Shown: piece after piece, positions 1 to 9,187 of the stretch | Position numbering within the stretch: position 1 is the first letter of the stretch | Layout of the letters: each line of letters opens with the position of its first letter | NCBI GenBank assembly: GCA_023227965.1 | Contig: JALOCA010000011.1 | Span: forward strand, 1-64,000 | Origin: Lentimicrobiaceae bacterium | GTDB taxonomy: Bacteria; Bacteroidota; Bacteroidia; Bacteroidales; JALOCA01 | Reading direction: 5' to 3' | DNA length: 64,000 nt | Notes under the pieces: generated by a model | The model's input: only the letters and a program-made list of their open reading frames with translations | What the model was told of the DNA's origin: nothing | Database searches by the model: none | Translations under genes and position numbers: made by a program

Positions 1-479
1 ACGAAATCAAAACTTTCGTCATTGAACGGAAATTTGAAATCTTCAGCCTGGGTTTCACCTTTAGCATTGTACAACTTATTGTAAATGTCAACATAATGGA
101 AACGGAAATTGGGATGTTGTTTGCGGAAATGTGTGTTGCACCATCTTATCCCTTTCTTTACAATATCAAACCCATCGTACGTTCCTTCTGTGTTGAGGTA
201 AGAAACCAGCGGTATCGCCATCCGTCCAACACCACAGCCAACATCCAGCACTTTATGATTGGGTTGTAGCCCGCAATATTTTTTAAAATATTCCAGAAAT
301 TGCTCTCCCTGCACAATATAATTTCCTCTTCCTGTAAAAATCAATCCTTTGGGAGGCACAAGCGGATGTCGCTTCCGTGTTATTTTTTCGAAAATATCAA
401 TCGGTAAGTAATAATATTTTCTGATAATATATCGTAAATCGGAGTTTACAGCATAATACAATCGTCTTTTTAAGCCCAT
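1..479 (-). CDS. Class I SAM-dependent methyltransferase (3' end outside window)
   Basis: The protein starts MGLKRRLYYAVNSD and reaches the glycine-rich SAM-binding motif I, VLDVGCGVGRMAIPL, near residue 77, followed by an acidic residue in YDGFDI. This is a Rossmann-fold class I methyltransferase; the substrate is unknown. About 160 codons are visible and the reading frame runs off the left edge, so the C-terminal half is missing. The ATG at 479 lies inside the last codons of the upstream YfhO-type gene (stop at 470), a 10-base overlap that implies translational coupling. The neighbours (GT2 glycosyltransferase, YfhO-like protein) make a cell-surface glycan or lipid substrate plausible, but that is inference. 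Confidence 0.8.
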   Translation of the reverse strand, partial: MGLKRRLYYAVNSDLRYIIRKYYYLPIDIFEKITRKRHPLVPPKGLIFTGRGNYIVQGEQFLEYFKKYCGLQPNHKVLDVGCGVGRMAIPLVSYLNTEGTYDGFDIVKKGIRWCNTHFRKQHPNFRFHYVDIYNKLYNAKGETQAEDFKFPFNDESFDF

Positions 480-2647
480 CTTTTAAGTTTTAATATAATA
501 AAAAGTGTAGTAAACAGGAATATGCTTATAAGCGAAATAAGAAATGCTACTTCAACAGGTTTCACCTCAAATTGGAATTCGACAATATTTCTTCCGGCAG
601 AAATTGGTACCGACATAAACAATAAATTAGAAGTGATTATTGGTACGGATTTATTATTTACAGTTGCTTTCCATCCATTGAAATTACTTTGTAGTAAAGT
701 TAACATTTGCGGTTCGGAAGTTTGAGCAGTAATTATCATTTTTTCAGGTGAAAAAGAGCTAAAATAAGCTGAATCGTTTAAAGTTTGTTTTAAAGTGTCG
801 CTATATTTTATGCACAATGAGTCGAGAATAAAAAGTGTTTTGCTTGAAAAATTACCGGAATTGTATTGATTTTTAAGTGATGAAAGTGGTTTTAGGTCAG
901 AAGATAAATAAACCGGAATGTTTTGTGTAATGGAATCGAGCAAACGTGGAAAACTGTCGGTAAGCATTTCGTATCCGTAAAAACGGAAAGGTGTAAAACC
1001 TTCTTTCCCAATTTGTTTGTAAAAGATATTCATGTTTTTCCAAAAAATGGCTTTGCTTTTACTTTGGTCTGTGTTTTTGGATACGCTATGATTTGCAGGA
1101 ATAGGAAACTGATTGGGGAATGTTTTTTCAACTTCCGAAACTTCTTTGGTAGTTATGTAAGCATGAGTAGTATATGGTGTTACTAATCTGGCGCAGACAA
1201 CGGTTTCTGCTATAGTAAAAAGTAAAATTGCAGAAAGTAAAACTGCCGGTTTCTTTAACCTTGTTATGATAAAAATCAGGGTTATAATAAAAATAGCCTG
1301 GATGATTCCCTGGGAAAAAATATGTTCGTGAATCGTTGAATAATTTATTTCCCGGAAAAATCCGCTTTTAAGGAAATAAGGCAAATCCATCGTATAGAAA
1401 CATAGTTGATATACCGGAAATATTATAATAATTCCAAGCAATGTGAAAGATATGTATTTAATTTTACTTTTATACTTTTCCGGCTGTTGAAAAAAGCATT
1501 GCAAGGCATCAGAAGCAAAAACCAAAAATCCCAGAATTGTAAAATACCTAAACAAACCGGGAAACCGGAAGAGGTTCATTAAAGGAATATTATGATAAAG
1601 CCATTCTCTTACAGGTAAGTATTTACCCATTGCTGCCAAAAGGCTCCCCGCTCCGAAAACCATCAATACCCAAATGAAGCGTTTATGTTTTATGGTCAAC
1701 GAAACAAAAAAGAAAACAAGCATTAGTAGCCCCATGTAAATATCTGCCATCGAAATATCTGTATCAAAATACGCTTTATTTTTTGCCAGAGCATAAGGAA
1801 GAATCAACGAAATAAAAGCTCGTGGAGAAACTGGAAACAATTGTGCCGATGCCAGGTCAACCCCGGCACCTCTCGACAAGTATGGCAATACACCATAAAC
1901 AGATATAATTGTTATACAGCTCATCAGCAATGCCATTACTCCCGATAATACCGTAAAAAGGAAAAAACGAAGCGCCCCTTTATTGTCTTTTTTTTCTTTG
2001 ATCAAAACATATATTCCTCCTAACAAAAGCAATGCGGTGAAATACAGTAAAATGAAAGAAAAAGCCGGGTAACCTCCGGTAACCAGTAAAAAAGCAAACA
2101 GGGCTAATTTCAGGGAATTATAAAAATTTTTCTGATGATACAGGTCAATAAAAGCACCAATGATGAAAGGAATCCATGTACCACTGATTATGTAAGTAAG
2201 ATGTTGCGAATTACCGATAAAAAACCCGGACAAAATATAGGAAATGGCTGCGATAAGTGCCACACTTTTTTGCATTTTCAATTTGCCGATAAGTTGATAA
2301 AATCCCACACCAGCAATGAAAATATGTAGAATAAATTCAAATGCAATAGAATAGATGTTATACCCAAAACAATAGCCAATGATCCAGGCGAAAGGATACC
2401 AGCATCCGCTCTGCGGGTCGGCATGAATAGGCTGCCCGAATGCAGAATAAGGATTCCATAACGGCAACAGATGCTGCTGAAGGCTTTCGCCCACAAAATA
2501 CCGCCAGGGCAGGTAACAATCAATCATATCATATTTTACGCAGTATTGGAACGATGCTACCGACCAGTATCCTGCAACGGTTACAAGCAAAAGAACAATG
2601 TAAGGGTTTGAAAAAACATTTTGTATATGTTTTTTTATTTCCTGCAT
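470..2647 (-). CDS. YfhO-family polytopic membrane protein
   Basis: A 725-residue integral membrane protein of the YfhO/GT-C-like family. It has an N-terminal membrane segment (about 15-33), then the family's characteristic loop with WNPYSAFGQPIHADPQSG at 64-81. About a dozen hydrophobic segments follow up to residue 480, then a soluble periplasmic domain (about 490-685) and a final membrane helix before LKLKRWA. In Gram-positive bacteria YfhO proteins act in glycosylation of teichoic acids; Bacteroidota members are uncharacterised and probably move or attach a sugar outside the membrane. It follows recO after 8 bases and overlaps the methyltransferase start. The GT2 gene two positions upstream could supply a lipid-linked sugar donor (inference). 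Confidence 0.8.
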   Translation of the reverse strand: MQEIKKHIQNVFSNPYIVLLLVTVAGYWSVASFQYCVKYDMIDCYLPWRYFVGESLQQHLLPLWNPYSAFGQPIHADPQSGCWYPFAWIIGYCFGYNIYSIAFEFILHIFIAGVGFYQLIGKLKMQKSVALIAAISYILSGFFIGNSQHLTYIISGTWIPFIIGAFIDLYHQKNFYNSLKLALFAFLLVTGGYPAFSFILLYFTALLLLGGIYVLIKEKKDNKGALRFFLFTVLSGVMALLMSCITIISVYGVLPYLSRGAGVDLASAQLFPVSPRAFISLILPYALAKNKAYFDTDISMADIYMGLLMLVFFFVSLTIKHKRFIWVLMVFGAGSLLAAMGKYLPVREWLYHNIPLMNLFRFPGLFRYFTILGFLVFASDALQCFFQQPEKYKSKIKYISFTLLGIIIIFPVYQLCFYTMDLPYFLKSGFFREINYSTIHEHIFSQGIIQAIFIITLIFIITRLKKPAVLLSAILLFTIAETVVCARLVTPYTTHAYITTKEVSEVEKTFPNQFPIPANHSVSKNTDQSKSKAIFWKNMNIFYKQIGKEGFTPFRFYGYEMLTDSFPRLLDSITQNIPVYLSSDLKPLSSLKNQYNSGNFSSKTLFILDSLCIKYSDTLKQTLNDSAYFSSFSPEKMIITAQTSEPQMLTLLQSNFNGWKATVNNKSVPIITSNLLFMSVPISAGRNIVEFQFEVKPVEVAFLISLISIFLFTTLFIILKLKRWA

Positions 2648-2655
2648 AGGCTAAA

Positions 2656-3369
2656 TTAGTTTAATACCGTTTTTAAAACCGGAAGAGATTTTACCTCTCT
2701 AAAACCTGGCAAATGTATGCGAAAATATGCAATTAGCTTTTCGAGAAGCAAAGTGCGTTCGGCATACGAAAGCTGAAATTCCTTTTCCGGGGAAGAAATA
2801 AACCGGAAAAATATACCGGAAAGCCTTGGTGGCAAATAGTCTTCATCAACCGGAACTACCGGCTGGAATTTTCCCTCGTTCAGGTTAAATATGCAATTCC
2901 CTTCCGAATAGTTTAAAGCAGGAAAAAATCCGAGAAAACGGGAAATCCTGAGCATAAAATAAAGATGAAAAGAAGCCACACTTTCTTTTGTAGTGTCTAA
3001 TTCAATGATTGTATCGTAAATGAATTGAAAAAACGGCGGGTTGGCTTCGTGCTCCCTTACCGAGTTAATCAGTATTTCGTTAAGGAAAAAAACGATTGCG
3101 TTTTTTTTCATATCGAAAGGCAGGGATTGAAACACATATGCAGATTTGATTTCTTTAGGATGTTGTATCTCGGTGTTTTCACTAAAATATACCTCCATTT
3201 CGAGTAATGAAAGATGCTCAAGCAGGTTACTTTTTGTTTTGGAGCGTCTGCTACGCATCCCTTTGAATAGATAGGTTTGCAACCCTAATTGCTCGGTATA
3301 AATTTTGGCAATAACACTGGTTTCGGAATATTTAATCCGGCTGAGTACAATTCCCCGTGTTGAAATCAG
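2656..3369 (-). CDS. recO: DNA repair protein RecO, non-canonical start
   Basis: RecO assists RecF/RecR in loading RecA on SSB-coated DNA. The open frame gives LISTRGIVLSRIKYSETS, then VIAKIYTEQLGLQTYLFKGM, which is the N-terminal OB-fold of Bacteroidota RecO. The rest is the helical domain, which lacks the usual zinc cysteines. About 237 residues is normal for the family. No ATG, GTG or TTG exists in frame between the upstream stop and the TTG at 3282, and starting at 3282 would delete about 29 conserved residues. I place the start at the CTG at 3369 (LISTRG); ATT at 3366 or another non-standard codon is possible, as is a base error that destroyed an ATG. The gene sits between GT2 and YfhO, and recO near porZ is a familiar Bacteroidota arrangement. 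Confidence 0.85.
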   Translation of the reverse strand: MISTRGIVLSRIKYSETSVIAKIYTEQLGLQTYLFKGMRSRRSKTKSNLLEHLSLLEMEVYFSENTEIQHPKEIKSAYVFQSLPFDMKKNAIVFFLNEILINSVREHEANPPFFQFIYDTIIELDTTKESVASFHLYFMLRISRFLGFFPALNYSEGNCIFNLNEGKFQPVVPVDEDYLPPRLSGIFFRFISSPEKEFQLSYAERTLLLEKLIAYFRIHLPGFREVKSLPVLKTVLN

Positions 3370-3392
3370 CGTTTTGATAAGAAAAGAATTTA

Positions 3393-4319
3393 TCAGGTGG
3401 TTTCTTTGATCAAATACAGAGGGCGGGCTTTAACTTCGTTAAAAATGCGTGCAATATATTCTCCTATAATTCCCAAGCTCAGTAATTGAAATCCTCCGAT
3501 TATCAATACCGACAGCAAAATTGATGTCCAGCCGGGAATGGTTTTGCCGGAAAAATATTCTACAATTGCATAAATTGCATAGATAATGCCAAAAAGAAAA
3601 ATCAATAACCCTACGTAAAAAGCCATGCGTAAAGGCTTGGAAGAAAAGGCAGTTATCCCGTTCAAACCAAGACTCAGCATTTTTTTCAGGGTATATTTTG
3701 AAGAACCGGCATTACGTTCGGAGGCTGTATAAGAGAGGTAAGTTTGTTTAAATCCTACCCAGTTAACCATTCCCCGTGTAAACCGGTTTCTTTCACGCAT
3801 TTGTAGAAAAGCTTCCAGTGCTTTGGCACTTACCAGCCTGAAGTCGGCGGATGAGGGTTCTATCGGAAAATCGGAGAGGGTGTTTAAAAATTTATAAAAC
3901 CATCGGGAGGAGATGCTTTTAAAGTAACCATTTCCTTTGGTTTCCATACGTCTGGTATTCACTACGTCGAAACCTTGTAAATACAGTTCGTACATTTCTT
4001 TAATTAGTTCGGGCGGGTGTTGCAGGTCGGCATCCATCATCGCCACTGTTTTTCCCTTTGCCGACTCCAATCCGGCAGTTAATGCTGCCTGATGGCCAAA
4101 ATTTCTTGATAAAGAAATTCCTTTTACATGTTTGTCGTCGCTGCTGATTTTTTTGATTATGGAAAAAGAAGTATCTGTGCTACCATCGTCCACGAAAATT
4201 ATCTCGTAATTATTTGAAATAGTATTGGTAATTTTAGTCAGCTTTTCGTAAAGCGGAATAAGGTTTGGTTCTTCGTTGAATAACGGAACTACGATGGACA
4301 AAACAGGTTGTATATCCAT
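3393..4319 (-). CDS. GT2 polyprenyl-phosphate glycosyltransferase (DPM1/GtrB-like)
   Basis: A 308-residue GT-A enzyme. The nucleotide-sugar site shows as VPLFNEEPNL (11-20), FVDDGSTD (42-49) and MMDADLQHPP (94-103, the DxD-like metal site). Two C-terminal membrane helices (about 228-255 and 265-290) and the tail EYIARIFNEVKARPLYLI are typical of the ArnC/GtrB/DPM1 group, which move one sugar from UDP- or GDP-sugar to a polyprenyl phosphate on the cytoplasmic face. The lipid-linked sugar usually feeds a GT-C enzyme outside; the YfhO-like protein in the same operon is a candidate acceptor. Sugar identity cannot be told. It lies 48 bases after porZ. Confidence 0.88.
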   Translation of the reverse strand: MDIQPVLSIVVPLFNEEPNLIPLYEKLTKITNTISNNYEIIFVDDGSTDTSFSIIKKISSDDKHVKGISLSRNFGHQAALTAGLESAKGKTVAMMDADLQHPPELIKEMYELYLQGFDVVNTRRMETKGNGYFKSISSRWFYKFLNTLSDFPIEPSSADFRLVSAKALEAFLQMRERNRFTRGMVNWVGFKQTYLSYTASERNAGSSKYTLKKMLSLGLNGITAFSSKPLRMAFYVGLLIFLFGIIYAIYAIVEYFSGKTIPGWTSILLSVLIIGGFQLLSLGIIGEYIARIFNEVKARPLYLIKETT

Positions 4320-4367
4320 AAAAGGAGTATGGGTTAAAACAGGAAGTAAAAATAGAAAGAAATCCGG

Positions 4368-6680
4368 TTATTTAATCACCAGAATTTTTGTTACCAATGT
4401 TTTTGACCCATTTTTGTCGGAGGCAAACACAAGATAGACTCCGGAATGTGCTCTGCTGCCATCAAAGTTTTTCCCTTTCCAAATTGCCCGGCTTCCGTTG
4501 GCTTTAGTTGAATATACCAGATTACCTGCTATATCGGTTATTTTAACATCCGAATTATCTGCCAATCCATCGATAGTAATTGAACCATTAAATCCTTCAC
4601 GAACGGGGTTGGGATATGCATATACTTTGGTAGTGTCATTGTCTGGGCTGGCAGCTGTTCCTTTATAGGAAACTATTCCTTTGCTTGTTCCGAAGAAAAC
4701 TTCTCCGTCAGCATCAATAGCTATTGAAGAAATGGTATTCGCTAATATTGGGCTTTCCTCTTCAGTAAAATGACTAACTTGTTTGGTGCCGTCTGAAGAC
4801 ATCAGGAATGCTCCTGATTTTTCCGTGCCAAACCATTTGCGGTTGGCTCCATCTATGGCGATGGCGTTCACAGATTCCGTTTCGAGCAGATACTGCCAGT
4901 AACCACCCACTTCGAGCAAGATTTTTTGCGCATCAAAATTTTGACCTGTAAATACGTTTTCAGGGGAATAGAACACTATAACTCCCTTATCTGTTCCCAC
5001 CCAAATGGCACCATCTCTGTCCTGTGCAATACTATAAATAAAATTACCCGGAATATTTCCGTTACCGATTATTGAGGTTAATCTTTTCACCTGAGTATTG
5101 GCAGCATTAACAACCAGGATGTTATTGCTTCGGGTAAGTATCCATTTTTGTCCGTAATTGTCCACCAATAATGCTCCTAAGTCCAGTCCACCTAATGCCG
5201 AGCCCAGATCGTAAGAAGTCCAGATTCCGTTGGGTGTACGTTTTGATAAGGCAATATCTGCATGTGAACAAATTACCCATAAATTATTTTCATTGTCAAA
5301 ACAAACACCACCCACCATAATGTATTTGTTCTCAATGTTTTCTCTTTGCAGAGTGCTGTTATGGCTGTCGTAAATTTCGGTGAGGGCACCATCGGTAAGT
5401 TCCAGCAAGCCCTTATCCCAGGTTCCGACATAGGCTTTGTTGGGGTTGGTGGGATTGACGGCTACACAAACAAAATCGGTAATAGTATCGAATGTATTGT
5501 CGGTATCGGAGTTAAATGATTGCCATTTGTTATTTGTAAAAGCATATATACCAGCCCTATTCCATGTTTTTGCCCAGGATTGGGTATGCCCTCCGGAAAC
5601 TACCCACACATTATTACCTTTAGCATTCATGGCATAAACGTTCGTAGAGGCAGGTCCGTTAAGCAGATATTGTTTGTAACTCCACTTGTCGTAGTTTTTA
5701 ATCAATCCATATCTATTGTCGGCTATCCAAATATTTCCGTCAGTGTCTATATGAACATCTTTGGGTCTTGGCCAAATTGATCCCAATCCATCATAAGAAT
5801 AAATTCTTTGTATCAATGAATCATTGGTATTGGTAATATCAACAAACCCGTCACCGCATTTAACAAGCTTATCTAAAAAAACTTTTACGCTATTATATCG
5901 TGCTTGGTTGGTTGTGAATACTTTATCCCATTTGCCCTCAGTTTTTTTATACATCATATCTGAAGCAGAATCGTTAATACTTTGATTTGCATAAATACAT
6001 CCATTAAAAAAAACTATCGCATTGTATTTTTGGTCAGGGAGTTCGATTGTGGTATCCCTGGTCCAAGAAGTATAGCTCGAAATATAGGGATTGTTATAAT
6101 CCGCATAAAAAAGTCCGTTCTCGGTAGCCGCCCAGATGATAGAGTCCGTAGTGTTTAATGTAACATCCAGTACGTTGACCTGACTCCCGTTGTCTCCGAT
6201 ATACCAGGTATCTTTAATTTCCTCACGTTCCACATCCAACACAACAATACCAAAACCACAGCATAAATAAGCATATTTACCAACAAATTGAATCTTGTTA
6301 ATGGTTTTATTACCTAAAATTTCTTTGCGTTTTATATCTGAGATATTGATAATGGTACCATTTTTAATCAGATCAATATTAGTATTGGCATATGCAACGA
6401 GCAGTGTATTTTGCTCCTTATTGTAAGATATCCAACTGATTCCTACATCAGATAATCCATTGACTTTTGTTAATCGGCTGATACTGTTATCGGATGTATT
6501 GAATGAAAATAGCCCTTGGTAAGTAGCACAATATATTTCCGGTGACACTTCGGCTACTGATAAACACTTGTTATAGGGAAGATGATCACGCCATTGGTCA
6601 ATTCCTATTTCCTGTGCTAAAGCCGATAAGGATAGGGAAATTAATACCAAAACAATAAAAAATGGTTTAAATTTTTGCAT
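4368..6680 (-). CDS. porZ: Type IX secretion system protein PorZ
   Basis: 770 residues with a signal peptide (1-22, ending ALA-Q), then WRDHLPYNKCLSVAE and repeated propeller blades with YCATYQGLF, GLSDVGISWISYN, IWAATENGLFYADY, GNIWIADNRYGLI and AIWVGTDKGVIVF. These match PorZ, a two-propeller surface protein of the T9SS attachment complex that presents A-LPS to the sortase PorU in Porphyromonas gingivalis. Residues 689-770 (YPNPVREG to KILVIK) form a C-terminal sorting-like domain, also normal for PorZ. It heads the operon running to the window edge. A weak -7-like box (TACTATTG, minus strand 6706-6699) lies about 20 bases upstream. The generic two-component-regulator-propeller label is the alternative, but the N-terminus is PorZ-specific. 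Confidence 0.88.
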   Translation of the reverse strand: MQKFKPFFIVLVLISLSLSALAQEIGIDQWRDHLPYNKCLSVAEVSPEIYCATYQGLFSFNTSDNSISRLTKVNGLSDVGISWISYNKEQNTLLVAYANTNIDLIKNGTIINISDIKRKEILGNKTINKIQFVGKYAYLCCGFGIVVLDVEREEIKDTWYIGDNGSQVNVLDVTLNTTDSIIWAATENGLFYADYNNPYISSYTSWTRDTTIELPDQKYNAIVFFNGCIYANQSINDSASDMMYKKTEGKWDKVFTTNQARYNSVKVFLDKLVKCGDGFVDITNTNDSLIQRIYSYDGLGSIWPRPKDVHIDTDGNIWIADNRYGLIKNYDKWSYKQYLLNGPASTNVYAMNAKGNNVWVVSGGHTQSWAKTWNRAGIYAFTNNKWQSFNSDTDNTFDTITDFVCVAVNPTNPNKAYVGTWDKGLLELTDGALTEIYDSHNSTLQRENIENKYIMVGGVCFDNENNLWVICSHADIALSKRTPNGIWTSYDLGSALGGLDLGALLVDNYGQKWILTRSNNILVVNAANTQVKRLTSIIGNGNIPGNFIYSIAQDRDGAIWVGTDKGVIVFYSPENVFTGQNFDAQKILLEVGGYWQYLLETESVNAIAIDGANRKWFGTEKSGAFLMSSDGTKQVSHFTEEESPILANTISSIAIDADGEVFFGTSKGIVSYKGTAASPDNDTTKVYAYPNPVREGFNGSITIDGLADNSDVKITDIAGNLVYSTKANGSRAIWKGKNFDGSRAHSGVYLVFASDKNGSKTLVTKILVIK

Positions 6681-7177
6681 ATAGAAAATTTAAGACTACA
6701 ATAGTACAACACTTTACCGAAAGTAAAACTGTTTTTTTATCGAATTATTGTAATGAAATTATAAAAAAGGCTGTTTTACCAGGCATAAAACGTTTTTGTA
6801 ACCCAAATTTATAGTGATACGACTTATGAATTTATAGTTGAAAAAGAACCGCTTAATAATAATCAACTACTTGCGTATTGAACTTATCCGGAGAATTTAT
6901 TGTAAAACTACAACGGCATTTAGCAACTTCTGTGAAAAGACCAAAAATATCTTCTGCATTTTGGCTTTGAATTATCTTTGCTGTATCGTTAAACCACAGG
7001 TTAATAAATTTGAAAACCAAGTCTCCCCTAAAAATAACATTCAAAACCAATTAGTAATATTCCAAATAAATAAAAGCTTCTATAGGTTTTTTGTCCTACC
7101 GTAAAATTATCGGCAAACATTTCATTATTTGCTCTTTTTTATACTTTTGTAGCATTCATAATTTAAAAATTCACGGG
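6681..7177. other. Intergenic region between divergent porZ and M2 peptidase
   Basis: About 500 AT-rich bases between divergent genes. Short open frames on both strands (about 65-88 codons) have no recognisable domain, biased composition and no start context, so I do not call them. A 6-bp inverted repeat (GTTTTA/TAAAAC, 6773-6791) is present. Promoter-like boxes lie at the two ends (6699-6706 for porZ, 7142-7149 for the peptidase). I see nothing else. Confidence 0.5.
7142..7149 (+). promoter_or_regulatory. Bacteroidota -7 box (TACTTTTG)
   Basis: Exact match to TAnnTTTG, 28 bases upstream of the ATG at 7178. It argues for that start rather than the in-frame codon at 7091, which lies upstream of the box. 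No good -33 TTTG at the usual spacing. Confidence 0.4.
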
Positions 7178-8881
7178 ATGAAAAAGAAAAATTTTTCGCA
7201 ATGGTTTGCAAGCCTGACAATGGTAGCAATAGCATTAGGTGTAATTGTTGGATGTTCAAATACTAAAACAAAAATGGAAAAAGAACTAAAAAATTTCATT
7301 AAAAACTACGAAACCAAAATTATTCCCCTAAGCAAAGAAGCCAGTTTAGCCTACTGGAACGCTTCTATTTCGGGTAAAGATGAAGATTACAAAAAGGCAG
7401 AGGACTTAAATATTCAGCTCACAAATATTTACGCTAATAAAGAAGATTTTGCAAAACTTAAAGAAATCAAGGATGCGAATGCTATTTCCGACCCTCTGAT
7501 GAAACGACAACTGGATGTATTGTATAACGCCTACCTTTCGAACCAGGTAGATACGATGAAACTTGCAGAAATAATCAAGTTACAGACCGAAATTGAAAAA
7601 AAATATTCCAATTTCAGAGCAGAAATAAATGGGAAACAATTATCGGATAATGACATTGAATCCGTATTGCAAACCTCAACAAATTCCGACGAATGTAAAA
7701 ACGCTTGGATGGCACATAAAAAAATCGGGACAGTTGTAGGCGAAGACATTAAAAAACTGGTGAAACTTCGTAACGAAGTGGCTAAAGAACTTGGATTTAG
7801 CAATTATCACGAGATGAGTCTCCAGCTTAGCGAGCAAGACCCGAAGGAAATTGAAAAAATTTTTACAGAACTTGACAGCCTTACCCGTCCGGCTTTCGCC
7901 CAGGTAAAATCTGAAATAGATGACTATCTTGCTAAAAAATTCAACATTAAAAAAGAAAAACTGATGCCCTGGCATTATCAAAACCGTTTTTTCCAGGAAG
8001 CTCCAACAATTTATAAAACCAATCTCGATCAATATTACACAGGAAAAAACCTTGTTAAATTAACAGATACATATTATAAAAGTATGGGCATTGACATCAG
8101 CGACGTGATTTCGCGCAGCGACCTGTTTGAAAAACCCGGTAAAAATCAGCATGCTTACTGTATTGACATTGATAATAACGGGGATGTTAGAGTGTTGTGC
8201 AACATAAAACCGAACTCCAAATGGATGAATACGATGTTACATGAAAACGGACATGCCGCCTACGACAAATATATTGACAATAGTTTGCCCTTTTCATTGC
8301 GGAACCCTGCGCATATTTTTACTACAGAAGCAATCGCACAAATGTTTGGACGCTTTGCCTCCAACCCACAGTGGATGAAAGATATATTGAATATTCCGGA
8401 AGAAGAAAAAAACAAAATCAGTGAAGATTGTTTTAAAACTCTTCGTCTCGAACAATTGGTGTTCAGCCGCTGGGCACAGGTAATGTATAATTTTGAAAAA
8501 CAACTCTATACCAACCCTGATCAGGACATTAATGCACTTTGGTGGACCTTGGTAGAAAAATATCAGATGGTGAAACCTCCCGCCGGACGCAATGAACCCG
8601 ACTGGGCTTCCAAAATTCATATTGCCACTTCTCCGTGCTATTATCACAATTACCTGCTTGGAGAATTGCTTGCCTCGCAGTTATACCATTACATCGGAAC
8701 TAATATTCTGAAGTCTGAAGACATGAAAAACCAGGATTTCTTCAATAACCCCGAAGTTGGAAAATATCTTATCGAAAAAGTATTTCAACCCGGAAGTAAA
8801 TATTATTGGAATGATATGATTGAAAAAGCCACCGGTGAAAAACTTACCGCAAAATATTACGCAAAGCAATTTGTTAATTAA
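7178..8881 (+). CDS. M2-family (ACE-like) zinc metallopeptidase, lipoprotein
   Basis: 567 residues. The N-terminus is a lipoprotein signal with lipobox VIVGC (lipidated C26), so the enzyme is membrane-anchored in the periplasm or outer membrane. The zinc site is HENGH at 355-359 with the third ligand E384 in TTEAIAQMF, the layout of peptidyl-dipeptidase A (M2, angiotensin-converting enzyme family). The M2 consensus is HEMGH; the Met-to-Asn change is next to the ligands and should not prevent zinc binding. It probably removes dipeptides from peptide C-termini for nutrient use. The start was chosen at MKKKNF, which gives a proper signal peptide and lies downstream of the promoter box. A strong terminator follows at 8898. 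Confidence 0.87.
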   Translation: MKKKNFSQWFASLTMVAIALGVIVGCSNTKTKMEKELKNFIKNYETKIIPLSKEASLAYWNASISGKDEDYKKAEDLNIQLTNIYANKEDFAKLKEIKDANAISDPLMKRQLDVLYNAYLSNQVDTMKLAEIIKLQTEIEKKYSNFRAEINGKQLSDNDIESVLQTSTNSDECKNAWMAHKKIGTVVGEDIKKLVKLRNEVAKELGFSNYHEMSLQLSEQDPKEIEKIFTELDSLTRPAFAQVKSEIDDYLAKKFNIKKEKLMPWHYQNRFFQEAPTIYKTNLDQYYTGKNLVKLTDTYYKSMGIDISDVISRSDLFEKPGKNQHAYCIDIDNNGDVRVLCNIKPNSKWMNTMLHENGHAAYDKYIDNSLPFSLRNPAHIFTTEAIAQMFGRFASNPQWMKDILNIPEEEKNKISEDCFKTLRLEQLVFSRWAQVMYNFEKQLYTNPDQDINALWWTLVEKYQMVKPPAGRNEPDWASKIHIATSPCYYHNYLLGELLASQLYHYIGTNILKSEDMKNQDFFNNPEVGKYLIEKVFQPGSKYYWNDMIEKATGEKLTAKYYAKQFVN

Positions 8882-8897
8882 CGAGTTCCCGATAAAT

Positions 8898-8933
8898 AAA
8901 AAAGGCTGCAACCGAAAGGAAGCAGCCTTTTTT
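8898..8933 (+). terminator. Rho-independent terminator after M2 peptidase
   Basis: A perfect 12-bp stem, AAAAAAGGCTGC pairing with GCAGCCTTTTTT, around a 12-base loop, ending in a T-run. It sits 16 bases after the stop codon at 8881. Confidence 0.9.
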
Positions 8934-9187
8934 ATTATAAATCAAGCTTCGTATGCTTTAGTGTAAATGTATTTTCTGTTACTTTATTAATCTAAAACCA
9001 ATTAGCATCTCCTCTTTGTTATTTACACAAAATCTGAGACAATACCGCAAGCCGGGTTTGCCGACCATCATTAAGAGAGCCTAAAAAAAGGCAAAAGAAC
9101 CTTGTTATACATAGTCAGGGTAATGAAGATTGTGTACTTTTGAAGTTTGAAAAACGAAGGCAAACTTGTTTTTAATTTATTGATTTA
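8934..9187. other. Intergenic region upstream of the PurF-like gene
   Basis: About 250 bases with no open frame worth calling. It holds the promoter box at 9135 and a small GCCT/AGGC hairpin with an A-rich loop near 9080-9092. I see no riboswitch or RNA gene that I can support. Confidence 0.45.
9135..9142 (+). promoter_or_regulatory. Bacteroidota -7 box (TACTTTTG)
   Basis: Exact TAnnTTTG match 45 bases upstream of the ATG at 9188. No convincing -33 element at normal spacing. Confidence 0.45.

Noticed and set aside
6838..7104. 88-codon plus-strand frame and an overlapping 65-codon minus-strand frame
   Set aside because: Both are in AT-rich intergenic DNA, lack domains and start context, and overlap each other.
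7091..7177. Longer N-terminus for the M2 peptidase
   Set aside because: It begins upstream of the -7 box and would bury the lipoprotein signal.
8934..9187. Possible purine riboswitch ahead of the PurF-like gene
   Set aside because: I could not find a three-way junction with the conserved loops.
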